Below, piece after piece: positions 49,733 through 58,691 of a stretch of DNA of 64,000 nt (position 1 is the first letter of the stretch; each line of letters begins with the position of its first letter). The notes beneath the pieces are model-generated. The model made no database searches. It saw only the letters and a list, made by a program, of their open reading frames with translations, and was not told the DNA's origin. The translations under genes were made by a program, and so were the position numbers. Source of the stretch: Pseudomonas sp. dw_358 (lineage in GTDB: Bacteria; Pseudomonadota; Gammaproteobacteria; Pseudomonadales; Pseudomonadaceae); the NCBI RefSeq assembly GCF_018449655.1, contig NZ_JAAVUX010000004.1:283591-347590 (forward strand), written 5' to 3'.

Positions 49733-50392
49733 ATGTCAGTGACCGATACCGATCCGAGCACCGAGGCGCCCGCACCCAAGCGCCGTCGAGCGCCCAAGGG
49801 CGAGATGCGCCGTGCCGCCTTGCTTGATGCCGCCACTCAGGTGTTTGCCCGCGATGGTTACCTGGGCGCGTCCATGCGCGATGTGGCCGACATTGCCGGG
49901 ATCACCACGGTGGGCCTGCTCCATCATTTTCCCAACAAGGTGGCGCTGCTGCGCGCCTTGCTTGACCGCCGCGACCAGCGCATTACCGAACGCTTCGGTG
50001 ACCTGGTGACGTCCCCGGACCTGGAGGGTTTCCTGCAATTTCTGCGGCTGAGCATGGGCTTCAGTGTGGAAAGTGCCGACGAGTGTCAGGCGTCGGTGAT
50101 GATCAACACCGAGAGTCTGTCCGACAAACACCCGGCTTACCCGTGGTATCAGGAGAAATTCGACATGGTCCACGGTCACGCCCAGGCGCACCTGGCGTCG
50201 TTGCTCGAAGGGGGGGAGATACGGGCGGATATTGACGTGAAAGCCTTGGCCCAGGAGATCTTTTCACTGATGGACGGCCTGCAGATCCAATGGCTCAGGG
50301 GCCGCAGCAGCGTCGACGTGTTGCACGTCTTCGATGTTTACCTGCGGCGCCTGGCCAATGACCTCAAACCTTCCTTGCAGGCTCATCCTTGA
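49733..50392 (+). CDS. TetR-family transcriptional regulator
   Basis: A 219-residue regulator with a basic N-terminal tail (PKRRRAPKGEMRRAAL), a helix-turn-helix at about residues 45-75 (GYLGASMRDVADIAGITTVGLLHHFPNKVALLRALL) and a helical ligand domain. It is last in the helicase-MATE-TetR unit and converges on the beta-glucosidase gene. TetR proteins beside exporters usually repress them; as the gene is downstream, it may control the whole unit. ATG 49733 has only a weak ribosome site. Confidence 0.9.
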   Translation: MSVTDTDPSTEAPAPKRRRAPKGEMRRAALLDAATQVFARDGYLGASMRDVADIAGITTVGLLHHFPNKVALLRALLDRRDQRITERFGDLVTSPDLEGFLQFLRLSMGFSVESADECQASVMINTESLSDKHPAYPWYQEKFDMVHGHAQAHLASLLEGGEIRADIDVKALAQEIFSLMDGLQIQWLRGRSSVDVLHVFDVYLRRLANDLKPSLQAHP

Positions 50393-50407
50393 GCCTGCCG
50401 CTCGCCG

Positions 50408-53146
50408 TCAGTAGGTCTGCGCGGCCTTGACCTGGACGGCCTTGCGCAGGGGCAGCGGCAGCGGGTTGCTGTCGCGGGTGGTCAACTGCTCGGGGTACAG
50501 CGTGGTCAGCGTCTTGGTCAGCGCCAGGTCCTGGGAGCTGGTGCCCACGCGGATCTTGAACTTGCCGGCATCGACGTTCCAGCTATCGCTGCTGTCCACG
50601 TAGTAAGCCAGCGAGCGCGAGTCGAGCGGGATGCTCACCGTTTTGCTCTCACCCGGCTTGAGGTACACCTTGGTGAAGCCCTTGAGTTCCTTTTCCGGAC
50701 GGTCGACGGTCGGGCTCACCGGTTGCACGTACAGTTGTGCCACTTCGTAGCCGGCCTTGTCACCGGTGTTGGTCAAGGTGAACGTGGCGTTGATGGTCGC
50801 CCCAGGGGTCAGGACATTGCTCGACAGTTGCAGGTCGCTGTAACCGAAGGTGGTGTACGACAGACCGAAACCGAACGGGTAGAGCGGCTTGGTGTGGTTC
50901 TTGTCGTAGGCACGGTAGCCCAGGTACAGGCCTTCGCTGTAGGTCATTTCGCTCAGGGCGCTGTCACCGCGGTATTGCGCCGGGTCCGGGTAAGAGGCGT
51001 AACTGGCGTTGTCTTCGATCTGCTTGTCGATGGTCACCGGCAGCTTGCCCGACGGGTTGACCTTGCCGAAGAGAATCTCGGCCAGTGCCTGACCGCCTTG
51101 CTGGCCCGGGAACCAGGCTTGCAGGGAAGCACCGACTTTCTTCGCCCACGGCTGCATGTCCAGCACCCCGCCGCCGTGCATCACGACGATGGTGTTGGGG
51201 TTGACCTTGGTGACGTTGGTGATCAGGTCAGCCTCTTGGTCAGGCAGCTCGTAACTGTGGTCCGAGGCTTCGCCTTCGTTCTCGAAGGTGTTGCCGACCG
51301 CAACGACGACCGCATCGTACTGGGCCAGGTCCTTGGCAGGACGCATCGACGCCCAGCTCATCTGAACGCCTGCGAGGCCACCCAGTGCCGGGGTGAAGTT
51401 GCCTTGCACGCGCTGGTACTCAAGCTTGACGCTGTAAGACTTGCCGGCCACCAACGCCGCGGTCTGGCCGGAGGTGACCAGAGCGTTGACCACGTCCGAG
51501 GAGAACGGCACGCCGTCGCTCTGCAGGACCAGTTGGTCGTTGACCCAAAGCTTGTACGGGCCGTCGGCACGGACCTTGAACACCTGGGCGCCGGAAATCG
51601 TCGGTTTGATCACCGTGGTGAAACGTGCCGAGAAGGCACCTGCGGTCGGGCTGAAACCTGACACGGCGGTGGTGCCGGCGGCGGTCACGTTGGTGCTGGT
51701 GGTCCAGTTCAGGTTCACCCCGGGTTCAACCCGCGTCAGCGCCGGGCTGCCAGAGAAGCTGGTGTTGCTGTAGTACTCGGCTTTCACGCCGGCGTTGTTG
51801 ATGTCGTTCTGTCCGGTGCTCGGCTGATACCACAGCGCCGTTTGCGGGTTGAGGCTCAGTGCCGAGAGGAAGGTCACGTTCGAGCTGCGCGAAGCCAGCT
51901 GTTGCAGGCCGCTCAGTTCGTTGACGTAGCTGGTGGGCGGCGAGTTGGCGGTGCCGAATGGCGAGCCTGGCACCTCGTTGGCCCAGTCACCGATCACGGC
52001 GATCTTGGCCGAGCGGGCCAGTGGCAGCAATGGCTTGCCGGCGCTGGTGTTCTCATTGCGCAACAGCACGATGGCTTCACGGGCGGCGTCCAGAGCGGCT
52101 TTGGCGCCGTACTCGGTGTGCTCCAGGGTCTGCGCGGTGTTGAGGTTGTCCTGGAAGTCGTAGCTGACCACGCCGCGCAGGTTGCGCTTGACCTTGTCGT
52201 CGATGACGTTCTGCGTCAGCTGGCCACTCCACACGTACGGCATCAGGTTGGCTTCGGTGAATTGCAGACCCGACGGCATGTCCAGGTCGGTGCCGGCCCA
52301 GGCGCCCTTGAAAGGATCGTGGATGGCGTTGAAGTCACTGATCACCATGCCTTGATAGCCCCACTCGCCCTTGAGCACGTCGGTGATCAGGTGGTGGTTC
52401 TGGCAGGCATAGTCGCCGTTGATCTGGTTGAAGCCGCACATGATCGACGCGACGTTCGCGTTCTTGACCATCGACTCGAAGCCCGGCAGGTACATCTCGC
52501 GCAGGGTCCGCTCATCGACCTTGATGTTGACTAATTGGCGGTTGGCTTCCTGCTCGTTGGCCAGAAAGTGCTTGCCGCTGGCCTGGATGCCCTGAGCTTG
52601 AATGGCGTTGACGATGGCCGGCGCCATGACAGCGCCGAGGAAAGGGTCTTCGCCGCTGACGTATTCAGCGGCGCGGCCGCCGTAGGGGGTGCGATACAGG
52701 TTGGCGCCGGGCGACAGCATTTGCTGGCCCCCCGAAATGCGCGTTTCGTAGGCGATGGCCAGGCCGAATTCCTTGGCCCGGTTGATGCTCCAGGTCGCTG
52801 CCAGTGCTGACTGCGACGGGTATTGCGCGCCGAAGGTGGCGCTGTTGACGTGCACGCCCATGGACGAGTCGTAGGCGGTGGTGCCCTTGATGCCCCACTT
52901 GAGCAGCGCCGGGATCATGTGGCCGTCATCGACACGGGTAAAGTTGATTTTTTCCGACTCGCTCATGTTGTCGAGAATCGAGCTGACCCGCGCTTCGACC
53001 GCATTGCCGGTGGCCGGGGTGACTTCGGCGAGGGCCAGGTTGGCCTGGCTGACACTGAAGGCCAAGAGGCTCAGGCCCAGGGTCTGTTTGAAGGCTGACA
53101 AGGGGAGCGTCCTTTTGCTGGCGGCGGTTGGCTGAGAGCCGGTCAT
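50408..53146 (-). CDS. Secreted glycoside hydrolase family 3 beta-glucosidase with PA14 domain
   Basis: A 912-residue exported enzyme. The signal region is residues 15-41 (Leu/Ala-rich, ending NLALA before EVTP). The GH3 N-terminal barrel contains KHFLANEQEANR and the nucleophile Asp in MVISDFNAIHD. A PA14 sugar-binding domain (about residues 460-600, AGVKAEYYSNTSF...FKVRADGPYKLWVND) is inserted in the GH3 C-terminal domain, as in some family members. A fibronectin III-like end (PEKELKGFTKVYLKPGESKTV) follows. It likely cleaves beta-glucosides in the periplasm or outside the cell. The ATG at 53146 overlaps the stop of the small secreted gene. A nearby T2SS could export it, but this is unproven. 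Confidence 0.93.
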   Translation of the reverse strand: MTGSQPTAASKRTLPLSAFKQTLGLSLLAFSVSQANLALAEVTPATGNAVEARVSSILDNMSESEKINFTRVDDGHMIPALLKWGIKGTTAYDSSMGVHVNSATFGAQYPSQSALAATWSINRAKEFGLAIAYETRISGGQQMLSPGANLYRTPYGGRAAEYVSGEDPFLGAVMAPAIVNAIQAQGIQASGKHFLANEQEANRQLVNIKVDERTLREMYLPGFESMVKNANVASIMCGFNQINGDYACQNHHLITDVLKGEWGYQGMVISDFNAIHDPFKGAWAGTDLDMPSGLQFTEANLMPYVWSGQLTQNVIDDKVKRNLRGVVSYDFQDNLNTAQTLEHTEYGAKAALDAAREAIVLLRNENTSAGKPLLPLARSAKIAVIGDWANEVPGSPFGTANSPPTSYVNELSGLQQLASRSSNVTFLSALSLNPQTALWYQPSTGQNDINNAGVKAEYYSNTSFSGSPALTRVEPGVNLNWTTSTNVTAAGTTAVSGFSPTAGAFSARFTTVIKPTISGAQVFKVRADGPYKLWVNDQLVLQSDGVPFSSDVVNALVTSGQTAALVAGKSYSVKLEYQRVQGNFTPALGGLAGVQMSWASMRPAKDLAQYDAVVVAVGNTFENEGEASDHSYELPDQEADLITNVTKVNPNTIVVMHGGGVLDMQPWAKKVGASLQAWFPGQQGGQALAEILFGKVNPSGKLPVTIDKQIEDNASYASYPDPAQYRGDSALSEMTYSEGLYLGYRAYDKNHTKPLYPFGFGLSYTTFGYSDLQLSSNVLTPGATINATFTLTNTGDKAGYEVAQLYVQPVSPTVDRPEKELKGFTKVYLKPGESKTVSIPLDSRSLAYYVDSSDSWNVDAGKFKIRVGTSSQDLALTKTLTTLYPEQLTTRDSNPLPLPLRKAVQVKAAQTY

Positions 53147-53397
53147 GGCTGTTGCACCTGGGTCGGTGTGTCGTCGGTTTGCACCGGTGTGTCGAGTACC
53201 GTGGCGGCGCCAGTGGCAGTGGTCGTGGCGACGCTGGCGACACCGGACAATTGATCGCGTTTGGCTTCTATCTGTTGACGAAGTTGTGCGGGCGTCACGG
53301 AAGTGGTCGCAGTGGCAGGGGAATCGGCGGCAAACGCAGCAAAAGGCTGGGCGCACAAAAAGAGCGCGCCCAAGACAGGCAGCAAGGGTCGAATCAT
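53143..53397 (-). CDS. Small secreted protein encoded upstream of the beta-glucosidase
   Basis: An 84-residue protein with a signal peptide (MIRPLLPVLGALFLCAQPFAAFA, then ADSPAT) and a mature part of about 60 residues rich in Thr, Ala and Val. It contains one helix (TPAQLRQQIEAKRDQLSGV) and a low-complexity end. ATG 53397 is used; ATG 53406 is also possible. It overlaps the beta-glucosidase start by four bases (ATGA), so the two are translated together. No family is recognised. Confidence 0.7.
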   Translation of the reverse strand: MIRPLLPVLGALFLCAQPFAAFAADSPATATTSVTPAQLRQQIEAKRDQLSGVASVATTTATGAATVLDTPVQTDDTPTQVQQP

Positions 53398-53921
53398 CGA
53401 TGACATCTCGGCGGTGGTAGAAAGAGAACGAAGACGCCGCGTGGAAGTTCCACGAACCGGGTCGGGTGCTAAGGCCGGATGATGCACTTAAAAGTTCAAT
53501 GGCGGCAAAGAGAATTTAGACGCGGTGAAAAAACCAATGGGGGAGCACTTGCAAAAAGCACCCGGTGCAGCATTTTTTTTCGGATCCATCGTAAGGATTT
53601 AGCTACAAAGCGGATAAATGTGTATTTAATGGCTGTAAGTCTGTGTGTGTTGGCAATAAATACCCGTTTTCCTCCATAAAACAGCTATTAAAAATCAACA
53701 TCTAAACCTAGTTGATAATAGGTTTAAGGATTTGCTATGCTGTGCCGGTACTGAAAAAACGCCCCGCGCTCGCCGGTTTCTATCGCTGAGAGTGTGTCCG
53801 TAATACCCCGATTTCTGGAGGTTGAAGAGGAATCGGAAGGGGCGCTACGACAACTTCTTATTAAACTCACTACTTCATCTGGTCTCAGGTGCGGTCACCG
53901 AGTCGTTATTGGCCGCCGACC
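53398..53921. promoter_or_regulatory. AT-rich divergent intergenic region before the T2SS operon
   Basis: 524 bases, clearly more AT-rich than the flanks at 53500-53740. TTGATA (53712-53717) and TATGCT (53736-53741), spaced 18 bases, form a plausible promoter reading toward gspE. This gives a ~170-base leader with CGCCCC (53761) complementary to GGGGCG (53838) and an unused GGAGG at 53817. No convincing gene is seen. Confidence 0.5.
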
Positions 53922-55631
53922 ATGTTGATGCCGGAAGTTTCGTCGTTATTGCCCACGCAAGTTCAAGTGTGTCAGTGGTTGCATGAAAACGCTGATGTCG
54001 CCGCGGGTGATATTCAACGGGCGCGAAAACTGTGCGAAGTTGAAAACCAAAGTGATGAAAACCTGCTGCACACCTTGTTGCGTCTGGGCGCCGTGCGTGA
54101 CGAGCAGGCGGTGGCGGCGTACGTGGCATTGCTGGGTGCAGAGCGGCTGACGCTGGATGAAGTCGCCCATGCAGTACCGCTGGCCATCGGCAGCGAACGG
54201 TTCCTGCGCCACCACGGGCTGGTGGTGATTGGCGCCGACGAGCAGACCCTGAGTGTGGTCGCCAGCCCGCCGCTGAGCCGTTACGCGTTGGATGCCATCG
54301 GCTACTGCGCCGGCAAGCGGGTGGCGCTGCAATTGGCCACCGCAGCCGAAGTCCAGAGCCTGATCGAGCGCTTTCACGGTGCCGGCCGCAGTGCCATGGA
54401 TGCGTTGCTGGAGTCCCTCGACGAAGCGCCTGGCCTGGATGACATCGAGCACCTCAAGGACCTCGCCTCCGAAGCGCCGGTGATTCGGCTGGTCAACATG
54501 ATCCTGCAAAAGGCCGCCCAGGACCGCGCATCGGACGTGCACGTCGAGCCCTTTGAAGACCGCCTGCAGGTACGTTACCGCATCGATGGTCTACTGGTTC
54601 ACGGCGAGGCGCCGCCGGCCGGTTATGCCGCGGCGGTGATTTCGCGGCTCAAGATCATGGCCCGGCTGGACATTGCCGAGCGTCGGTTGCCCCAGGACGG
54701 CCGGATCATGCTGCGTCTGCAAGGCCGCGAACTGGACCTGCGCATCTCCACCGTGCCCACCAGCTTCGGCGAGTCAGTGGTGATGCGGCTGCTGGATCGG
54801 CAAACCGTCAGCTTTGACTTTCCCGCTCTGGGCATCGATGGCCCGCGCCTGCAGACCTTGCTCGACCTCCTCGAACGACCCCACGGCATCGTCCTGGTGA
54901 CCGGCCCGACCGGCTCGGGCAAGACCACCACGCTGTATACCGCTTTGTCGCGGCTCAACACCGCCGAGCGCAAGATCATCACCGCTGAAGACCCGGTGGA
55001 ATATCAGCTGGCGGGCATCAATCAGATTCAGGTCAAGCCAGCCATCGGCCTGACCTTTGCCACCGCGCTGCGCTCGATCGTACGCCAGGACCCGGACGTG
55101 ATCATGATCGGCGAGATGCGCGACCTGGAAACCTGCCGCATTGCCATCCAGTCGTCGCTGACCGGTCACTTGGTGCTCTCCACCCTGCACACCAACAGCG
55201 CGGCGGCCAGCATCACCCGCCTGCTCGACATGGGCGTGGAACACTACCTGATCGCTTCGACCCTGCAGGGTATCCTCGCCCAGCGGCTGGTGCGCCGGCT
55301 CGATCCGGCCACGCGTATTGCTTTTGAAGCGCCCGCCGAACTGATCACCCGCCATCGCCTGGACCTGTACACCGAGCAGCGCCCGATTGTGCTGTACCGA
55401 CCCGACCCTGACAGTGTCGGCGGCGGCTACCACGGCCGCAGCGCGATCACCGAACTCCTGGTGATGAACGATGAATTGCGCAGCTTGCTCATGCGCCAGG
55501 CCGATGTGGCCACCTTGGAGCAGGCGGCGCGCCGTCATGGTTTGCTCAGCCTGTTCGAAGACGGTTTGCGCCAGGCCCTGGCGGGCATCACGTCACTGGA
55601 AGAAGTTCTGCGGGTAGCGCGCAATGATTGA
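53922..55631 (+). CDS. gspE: Type II secretion ATPase GspE
   Basis: A ~569-residue hexameric ATPase that powers pseudopilus assembly. The N-terminal GspE_N domain (residues 1-145) precedes the ATPase core with Walker A GPTGSGKTTT (Lys334), the Asp box ITAEDPVEYQ, Walker B DVIMIGEMRD and the His box LVLSTLHTN. The CxxC-CxxC zinc module seen in XcpR- and EpsE-type members is absent: after LVRRLDPATRIAFEAP there are no Cys. Starts possible at GTG 53889, ATG 53922 or ATG 53928, none with a clear ribosome site. First gene of an eleven-gene operon. Confidence 0.94.
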   Translation: MLMPEVSSLLPTQVQVCQWLHENADVAAGDIQRARKLCEVENQSDENLLHTLLRLGAVRDEQAVAAYVALLGAERLTLDEVAHAVPLAIGSERFLRHHGLVVIGADEQTLSVVASPPLSRYALDAIGYCAGKRVALQLATAAEVQSLIERFHGAGRSAMDALLESLDEAPGLDDIEHLKDLASEAPVIRLVNMILQKAAQDRASDVHVEPFEDRLQVRYRIDGLLVHGEAPPAGYAAAVISRLKIMARLDIAERRLPQDGRIMLRLQGRELDLRISTVPTSFGESVVMRLLDRQTVSFDFPALGIDGPRLQTLLDLLERPHGIVLVTGPTGSGKTTTLYTALSRLNTAERKIITAEDPVEYQLAGINQIQVKPAIGLTFATALRSIVRQDPDVIMIGEMRDLETCRIAIQSSLTGHLVLSTLHTNSAAASITRLLDMGVEHYLIASTLQGILAQRLVRRLDPATRIAFEAPAELITRHRLDLYTEQRPIVLYRPDPDSVGGGYHGRSAITELLVMNDELRSLLMRQADVATLEQAARRHGLLSLFEDGLRQALAGITSLEEVLRVARND

Positions 55632-56832
55632 CCCGCAGAGCTTCCGCTACCGAGCGCTGGCCAGTGATGGTGTACAGCACAAAGGCTTTATCCACGCCGA
55701 TGACCTACACGGTGCCGCAGCGCGCTTGCAGTCGCGTGGCTGGCTGGTTCTCAACCTCCAGCCCGGTGGCCTGGCGGGGCAGCAGAGGGCAGTGGCGCGC
55801 GTGCTCGATGGTGCACAACTGGTCAGCTTCACCCAGCAACTGGCAACCCTGCTCAATGCGGGCCAGCCGCTGGAGCGGGCGCTGGGCATCCTGCTCAAAC
55901 AGGCCGGCCAGGCGCGCCGCGCGGTGCTGTTTCAACGCATTCGCGAGCAGGTCAAAGCGGGTGCTCCGTTATCCCAGGCGCTGGAGGATGAAGGCGGGCA
56001 ATTCTCGCCGCTGTACGTCAGCCTGGTGCGTGCGGGCGAGGCCGGTGGCGCGCTGGATGTTGCCCTCGCGCAACTGGCGACCTATCTGGAGCGCAGTCAG
56101 AAGCTGCGCGGTGAAGTGACCAATGCGCTGATCTACCCCGCGTTTCTGGTGGTGGGCGTGCTGGGTTCCCTGGCTTTGCTGCTGGCGTATGTGGTGCCGC
56201 AGTTCGTGCCGATCTTTCGCGACCTGGGGGTGCCGATCCCGTGGATCACTCAGGCGATTCTTGCCCTGGGGGAGTTCGTCAGCGCGTACGGGCTGCTGTT
56301 ACTCGGCGGCTCGATTGTCGCGGTGATGGGGTTGGCCGCTGCCCGGCGCAACCCCGCGCGGCGCCAGCGTCACGATGTTCGCCTGCTGCACCTGAAAGTC
56401 CTCGGGCCGCTGCTGCAGCGTCTCGAGGCCGCGCGCCTGGCCCGCACCCTGGGCACCTTGCTGGGCAATGGCGTTTCGCTGTTGCAGGCGCTGCTGATCG
56501 TGCGCCAGGTCAGCAGCAATTTCGCCATGCGCGCCCAAGTCGAGCAGGCCACCGAACACGTCAAGGGCGGCGGCACGCTGGCTGCCGGTTTCGGCCTGCA
56601 ACCGCTGTTGCCGGAGCTGGCCATCCAGATGATCGAGGTGGGCGAGCAGTCTGGTCAGCTGGGCGCGATGCTGCTCAAGGTCGCCGATGTATTCGACATC
56701 GAGGTCAAGCGTGGCATCGACCGGCTGCTGGCCGCCCTGGTGCCCACCCTGACCCTCGTCATGGCGGTCATGGTCGCCTTGATCATGCTCGCCATCATGC
56801 TGCCGCTGATGAGCCTTACCAGTAATATTTGA
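55624..56832 (+). CDS. gspF: Type II secretion inner-membrane platform protein GspF
   Basis: A 402-residue platform protein with two GspF repeats (residues 65-190 and 270-390) and three membrane helices (about 165-190, 215-240, 370-395). It anchors the ATPase to the pseudopilus machinery. LVSFTQQLATLLNAGQPLERAL is the typical first-repeat start. It overlaps gspE by eight bases (ATGATTGA). Confidence 0.96.
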   Translation: MIDPQSFRYRALASDGVQHKGFIHADDLHGAAARLQSRGWLVLNLQPGGLAGQQRAVARVLDGAQLVSFTQQLATLLNAGQPLERALGILLKQAGQARRAVLFQRIREQVKAGAPLSQALEDEGGQFSPLYVSLVRAGEAGGALDVALAQLATYLERSQKLRGEVTNALIYPAFLVVGVLGSLALLLAYVVPQFVPIFRDLGVPIPWITQAILALGEFVSAYGLLLLGGSIVAVMGLAAARRNPARRQRHDVRLLHLKVLGPLLQRLEAARLARTLGTLLGNGVSLLQALLIVRQVSSNFAMRAQVEQATEHVKGGGTLAAGFGLQPLLPELAIQMIEVGEQSGQLGAMLLKVADVFDIEVKRGIDRLLAALVPTLTLVMAVMVALIMLAIMLPLMSLTSNI

Positions 56833-56844
56833 GGAACTACCCCC

Positions 56845-57264
56845 ATGAAATCCATTTCGTCTGCCCGTCGCCAGGGCGGGTTCACCTTGCTTGAGATGCT
56901 CGCCGTGATCGTGTTGCTGGGCATCGTGGCGACCATTGTGGTGCGCCAGGTCGGCGGCAATGTCGACAAGGGCAAGTACGGCGCGGGCAAAGCGCAACTG
57001 GCCAGCCTGAGCATGAAGGTGGAGAGCTACGCGCTGGACGTCGGCGCGCCCCCGGCCAGCCTTGAGCAACTGCTGCACAAGCCTGCTACGGCCAAAGGCT
57101 GGGCCGGCCCCTATGCCAAACCATCGGATCTGAACGACCCGTTCGGCCATGCCTTCGGCTATCGCTTTCCCGGTGAGCATGGCAGCTTCGACCTGATTTT
57201 CTACGGCCAGGACGGCCAGCCCGGAGGTGAAGGCTACAAAGCTGACCTGGGCAACTGGGAATAA
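56845..57264 (+). CDS. gspG: Major pseudopilin GspG
   Basis: A 139-residue pseudopilin. The prepilin peptidase site is RQGG|FTLLEMLAVIVLLGIVATIVV with Glu5. The C-terminal domain holds LNDPFGHAFGYRFPGEHGSFDLIFYGQDGQPGGEG, the calcium-site region of GspG. It forms the body of the pseudopilus. A GAGG ribosome site is present upstream. Confidence 0.96.
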   Translation: MKSISSARRQGGFTLLEMLAVIVLLGIVATIVVRQVGGNVDKGKYGAGKAQLASLSMKVESYALDVGAPPASLEQLLHKPATAKGWAGPYAKPSDLNDPFGHAFGYRFPGEHGSFDLIFYGQDGQPGGEGYKADLGNWE

Positions 57265-57274
57265 TCGGGTGTCG

Positions 57275-57727
57275 ATGTCTGCCACGTGGGCGGCCCCGGT
57301 GCGGCGTGATCGCGGCTACACCTTGCTCGAGATGCTCGTGGTGATCGTGCTCATCGGCGTGGCCATGGTGCTGCTGGGGGTCGGCCTTGGTCGTGGCCTG
57401 CATGCGGCAGCCGAGCGCAAGGCGTTGACGCAGATGGTCGACACGCTGCGGGCGGCGCGGGTCATGGCAGTGGTCAGTGGCCAGCCGACGCGAGCGGTCT
57501 TCGACCTGCAGCAACGCACCGTACAGGCACTCGGCAAGCAGCCTGTGCATTGGCCTGCCGACTGGCAGGTGCGCTTGCAGACCTCCGAACAGCTTGGCGC
57601 TGCGTACGCGTTTTACCCGGATGGCGGCTCCAGCGGTGGCAACGTGCTGATCAGCCGTGAGGCGCGTCAGTGGCGCATCGATGTGAGTTGGCTGACGGGT
57701 ACCGTTGTGGCCCGTGAGCTGCCATGA
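57275..57727 (+). CDS. gspH: Minor pseudopilin GspH
   Basis: A 150-residue minor pseudopilin with processing site RDRG|YTLLEMLVVIVLIG (Tyr instead of Phe at +1, Glu5 kept) and a beta-rich C-terminal domain. It lies between gspG and gspI. An earlier GTG at 57269 is also in frame. Assigned to GspH from order and length. Confidence 0.87.
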   Translation: MSATWAAPVRRDRGYTLLEMLVVIVLIGVAMVLLGVGLGRGLHAAAERKALTQMVDTLRAARVMAVVSGQPTRAVFDLQQRTVQALGKQPVHWPADWQVRLQTSEQLGAAYAFYPDGGSSGGNVLISREARQWRIDVSWLTGTVVARELP

Positions 57728-58089
57728 AAGGGGGGCAGCGCGGTTTCACCTTGCTTGAAATGCTCGCCGCGCTGGCGGTACTGGCGCTGTGTGCCAGCGT
57801 CTTGCTGGTGGCCTTCGGGCAAGGCGCGCGCACCTTGCAACAAGTGGCCAGCCGCGACCGCATGAGTCTGGCCGCACGCTCGGTGATGGACGATCTGGAG
57901 GCCGGCCCCTTGCAGGCGGGCCGCCGTGAAGGGCAGTGGGATGACCTGAGCTGGCAGCGCGAGGTGTCCGAGGTGCCGGTGGTTGCCGGCGCGGCGCGCC
58001 TGTGGCGCATTGATCTGACAGTCCGGGACGGTCGCCACCAGGTGCTGTTCAGCACCCTCAGGGCCCGCAGTGGGGGCACCCCGCCATGA
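57724..58089 (+). CDS. gspI: Minor pseudopilin GspI
   Basis: A 121-residue minor pseudopilin, site QRG|FTLLEMLAALAVLALCASVLLVA with Glu5. The small C-terminal domain (LWRIDLTVRDG) matches GspI. It overlaps gspH and gspJ by four bases each. With H, J and K it forms the pseudopilus tip. Confidence 0.9.
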   Translation: MKGGQRGFTLLEMLAALAVLALCASVLLVAFGQGARTLQQVASRDRMSLAARSVMDDLEAGPLQAGRREGQWDDLSWQREVSEVPVVAGAARLWRIDLTVRDGRHQVLFSTLRARSGGTPP

Positions 58090-58691
58090 GGCGTCAGTCA
58101 GGCTTTACCTTGCTGGAAATGCTCGTGGTGTTGAGTTTGCTGGGGATGCTGCTGGGCCTGATCGGTACCTTTTTGTTGAGTGCCACGGCCTCTCAGGCCA
58201 AGTCCCAGCGTTTCAGTGCGCGGCTGGATGAAATTCGCGCTGCCCAGCAGTACTTGCGCATGGGGATCGCTCAGGCGTTGCCGGTGGCGGCGGGTTCCCC
58301 GGCCGCCGGTCAGCCGGTCCGGTTTATCGGGGAGGCCGAGCACATGGTGTTTTTTGCACCCTTGCCGGACGCCCTCGGGGGCGGCCTCTATCAGCAGCAG
58401 GTCAGCCACAGCGAGCACCGTTTGCTGGTGCGTTTTGCCTTGCTCGATGGCCAGGCGTTAGCGCCGGTGGGTGAGTTTCAGCCCCTGCTGGGAGATGTCG
58501 AGCAGGTCAGTTTCAGTTATCGCGGCTTGTCGCCACTGGCTCAGGACAGTGGCTGGCTGACGGCCTGGCCGTGGCCGCAGCGGTTGCCTCGGCAGGTGCG
58601 CATCCAGGCCCGGTTGGGCGGCCCGGTGGCGTGGGTCACCGAGGAAGTGAACCTGCACCTGGACCTGGCCAGCGAGCCCGATGCCGGATGA
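58086..58691 (+). CDS. gspJ: Minor pseudopilin GspJ
   Basis: A 201-residue minor pseudopilin, site QSG|FTLLEMLVVLSLLGMLLGLIG with Glu5. The larger C-terminal domain contains VSFSYRGLSPLAQDSGWLTAWPWPQRLPRQVRI, typical of GspJ. ATGA overlaps with neighbours. Confidence 0.92.
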   Translation: MRRQSGFTLLEMLVVLSLLGMLLGLIGTFLLSATASQAKSQRFSARLDEIRAAQQYLRMGIAQALPVAAGSPAAGQPVRFIGEAEHMVFFAPLPDALGGGLYQQQVSHSEHRLLVRFALLDGQALAPVGEFQPLLGDVEQVSFSYRGLSPLAQDSGWLTAWPWPQRLPRQVRIQARLGGPVAWVTEEVNLHLDLASEPDAG

